64,000 nucleotides of DNA from Alphaproteobacteria bacterium (GTDB taxonomy: Bacteria; Pseudomonadota; Alphaproteobacteria; Rhizobiales; Rhizobiaceae): NCBI GenBank assembly GCA_024742485.1, contig JANSYK010000001.1:1798001-1862000 (forward strand), given 5' to 3'. The translations under genes were made by a program, and so were the position numbers. How positions within the stretch are numbered: the first letter of the stretch is position 1; every line of letters starts with the position of its first letter. The notes below the pieces were generated by a model. The model made no database searches. It had not been told where the DNA came from and saw only the letters and a program-made list of their open reading frames with translations. Positions 62,225-64,000 of this stretch are shown here, in pieces.

Positions 62225-63472
62225 ATGGGAAGCAAACCGGAGAAGATCATTGTCATAGGCGCCGGCATTGTCGGCGTGTCCGCCGCGATCTGGCTGAAAC
62301 GCGCCGGCTGTGACGTGACACTTCTCGACCGCTTGGCACCGGGCCAAGGGACATCCTATGGAAATGCCGGCGTTCTGGCATCCTGTTCGATGGTTCCCGT
62401 CACAACGCCTGGCCTGGTGGTCAAAGGCCCCAAACTGCTTCTGGATCCGAATTTTCCGCTGTTCATGCGTTGGTCCTATCTGCCCAAAATCGCGCCCTGG
62501 CTGATGCGATATCTCAGTCATGCAAATGACAGCGACACCCGCCGCATCGCCGAAGCGCTGACACCCATCGTTTCCGACAGTGTCGAACAGCATGTTTCGT
62601 TGTGTGGTGACGGATCGGCTGCCCGTTTCGTCAATCAGTCCGATTACAGCTTTGCCTATGCCGACCGGGCAGCCTTTGAGGCCGACAATTATGTCTGGAG
62701 CCTCCGTGAAAAGGCCGGCTTTGTCCCCGAACTGCTTGAAGGTGATGCCGTTCGCGAGTTTGAACCGGCATTCGATCACACCACCAACCTGCTGGCGGTG
62801 ATGCACCAGCATGGTTTTATCCTTGATCCAGGCGCCTATGTCGCCGAGCTGGCCGGTAATTTCGTGGAAATGGGCGGACATCTGGTCACCGCTGAAGTGA
62901 AGGATTTCGATCTCTCTGGTGGGAAAATCCGCACGGTTCTGACGAGCGACGGACCCATCGATTGCGACAAGGCCGTTCTTGCGACCGGGGTCTGGTCGAA
63001 AACGCTCATGGCCAAATTGGGCCTCAATGTACCGCTGGAGACCGAACGGGGTTATCACATCGTCTTCGAGAATCCGTCCGTCATCCTAAGATCACCGGTG
63101 ATGGTTGCATCGGGTAAATTCGTGGCAACCCCCATGAGCATGGGCCTGCGCTGCGCCGGCGTGCTCGAGTTCGGAGGGCTTGAAGCGGGTCCTTCGAAAG
63201 CACCGCTCGACCTCTTGAAAAAACAGGTCAAAAAGACATTCCCGAACCTTGCATTCAGCAAGACCGAGGAATGGCTGGGCCATCGCCCGGCCCCCGCCGA
63301 TAGTCTGCCCTTGATCGGAGAAGTCGCCACGACCGGTGTCTATTCCGCATTCGGGCATCACCATATTGGGCTGACGGGCGGCCCAAAAACCGGCCGATTG
63401 GTGGCCGGACTCGTTACGGGCAACAAACCAAATTTAGACCTTGCCCCTTACACCCCGAACAGGTTTCTATAA
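62225..63472 (+). CDS. FAD-dependent D-amino acid dehydrogenase-like (DadA family)
   Basis: 415 aa. The N-terminal dinucleotide fold has IIVIGAGIVGVSAAIWLKRAGCDVTLLDR (GxGxxG at 12-17). Further on come GTSYGNAGVLASCSM and, near the C-terminus, HRPAPADSLPLIGEV and the FGHHHIGLTGGPKTGRLVA block that binds the flavin in DadA-type enzymes. It should oxidise a D-amino acid or imino acid. It starts 6 bp after the ThDP enzyme and is 29 bp before the TRAP gene. Confidence 0.92.
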   Translation: MGSKPEKIIVIGAGIVGVSAAIWLKRAGCDVTLLDRLAPGQGTSYGNAGVLASCSMVPVTTPGLVVKGPKLLLDPNFPLFMRWSYLPKIAPWLMRYLSHANDSDTRRIAEALTPIVSDSVEQHVSLCGDGSAARFVNQSDYSFAYADRAAFEADNYVWSLREKAGFVPELLEGDAVREFEPAFDHTTNLLAVMHQHGFILDPGAYVAELAGNFVEMGGHLVTAEVKDFDLSGGKIRTVLTSDGPIDCDKAVLATGVWSKTLMAKLGLNVPLETERGYHIVFENPSVILRSPVMVASGKFVATPMSMGLRCAGVLEFGGLEAGPSKAPLDLLKKQVKKTFPNLAFSKTEEWLGHRPAPADSLPLIGEVATTGVYSAFGHHHIGLTGGPKTGRLVAGLVTGNKPNLDLAPYTPNRFL

Positions 63473-63501
63473 CCACACATGCTTCAACCCGGGAGGATAC
63501 A

Positions 63502-64000
63502 ATGAAAGCATCAACCAAAACACTGACAGCAACACTCATGACAACAGCCGGTCTGGCCGTCGCTGCAAGCGGCGCAATGGCTGAAAAATGGGATATGCCA
63601 ATGGCATATTCTGCTTCCAACTTCCATTCAGCGACCGGCGCTGAATTCGCAAAATGTGTCACCACCGGCACCCAGGGTGAAATCGAAATCGTTACGCATC
63701 CGGGCGGTTCGCTCTTCAAGGGCGCCGACATCAAACGGGCGATTCAGACAGGCCAGGCGCCGATTGGTGAACGGCTGCTGTCCGGCCACCAGAACGAAAA
63801 TCCGATCTTCGGTGTCGATTCGGTTCCGTTTCTTGCGACATCTTTCGATGACGCGGCGAAACTCTGGAAAGCTGCGAAGCCAACCCTGGAGCAAATTCTC
63901 GCCGATCAGAACCTGACACTGCTCTATTCCGTTCCGTGGCCTCCGCAGGGTCTGTACTTCAAGAAGGAAGTCAATTCCGTTGCCGACATGGAAGGCATCA
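63502..64000 (+). CDS. TRAP transporter substrate-binding protein DctP, N-terminal part
   Basis: 166 codons are visible before the window ends. ATG 63502 has GGGAGG 6 nt upstream. A Sec signal peptide (about 1-26, ending SGAMA-EKW) is followed by the DctP start: MPMAYSASNFHSATGAEFAKCVTTGTQGEIEIVTHPGGSLFKGADIKRAIQTGQAPIGERLLS. This is the periplasmic binding subunit of a TRAP carrier; the membrane subunits should follow beyond the window. The likely ligand is the amino or imino acid used by the island. Confidence 0.93.
   Translation, partial: MKASTKTLTATLMTTAGLAVAASGAMAEKWDMPMAYSASNFHSATGAEFAKCVTTGTQGEIEIVTHPGGSLFKGADIKRAIQTGQAPIGERLLSGHQNENPIFGVDSVPFLATSFDDAAKLWKAAKPTLEQILADQNLTLLYSVPWPPQGLYFKKEVNSVADMEGI

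Noticed and set aside
61817-63058. Minus-strand open frame of 413 codons opposite the ThDP and DadA-like genes
   Set aside because: Antisense to two clear enzymes; no start signal.
1-64000. tRNA, rRNA, CRISPR, insertion sequence or phage genes
   Set aside because: None was recognised on either strand; no repeat-spacer array, transposase or integrase signature was seen.

Overview
The window is 64 kb of a moderately GC-rich genome. It reads as an alphaproteobacterium, probably of the Hyphomicrobiales/Rhodobacterales type, judging from gene content: a CioA-like cytochrome bd oxidase, a GlxBCD/MgsABC plus GlnT/GmaS cassette, an FCD-type GntR regulator with a TRAP transporter, and a LivHMGF-type amide transporter beside an amidase. 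This is inference from gene families; there is no rRNA to confirm it. I saw no tRNA, rRNA, insertion sequence, CRISPR array or phage gene.

Layout. 0-6.1 kb (all minus): cydB (partial), cydA, a ChaA-type Ca2+/H+ antiporter, an unknown membrane protein and a gamma-glutamyltransferase-family hydrolase. 6.4-9.2 kb: an exported YHS-domain protein and an exported GH9 glycosidase. 9.4-16.4 kb (minus): an ABC importer (ATPase, a permease-ATPase fusion, permease, Tat-exported binding protein), an amidase and a LysR regulator, divergent from a PhyH-type dioxygenase. 17.4-20.1 kb: two exported proteins, one made of TPR repeats. 20.7-25.4 kb: a LuxR-type regulator, a class V aminotransferase, adenine deaminase and an XRE-cupin regulator. 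25.5-29.8 kb: an MgsABC-GmaS (GlxBCD-GlnT) operon linked to methylated-amine nitrogen assimilation. 30.1-33.5 kb: a TPR protein with a decayed lipid-A acyltransferase-like tail, and an SbtA-SbtB bicarbonate transporter/PII-like pair.

33.7-55.8 kb is the most unusual part. It holds several GT-A glycosyltransferases, a sugar-nucleotide or lipid epimerase-like SDR, an Alg9-like GT-C mannosyltransferase, a DPM1-GtrA fusion, two ArnT-like GT39 membrane transferases, two different LpxB-related proteins, a GNAT acetyltransferase, an MsbA-type ABC flippase, an LptF/LptG pair and a B12-dependent radical SAM enzyme. Eight of these run head to tail on the minus strand (51.9 to 41.6 kb). Together they look like a dedicated pathway for building a glycolipid, flipping it and sending it to the outer membrane, separate from housekeeping LPS. 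Embedded in it is a small regulatory island: a LuxR-type regulator between two exported beta-rich proteins, one of them frameshifted in a 7-A run.

56-64 kb: a membrane-bound class III adenylate cyclase, then a catabolic island with two divergent arms. The minus arm is a GntR/FCD regulator, an Asp/Glu-racemase family protein and proC. The plus arm is a ThDP-dependent decarboxylase/synthase-like enzyme, a DadA-like FAD oxidase and the start of a TRAP binding protein. The substrate is probably an amino- or imino-acid.
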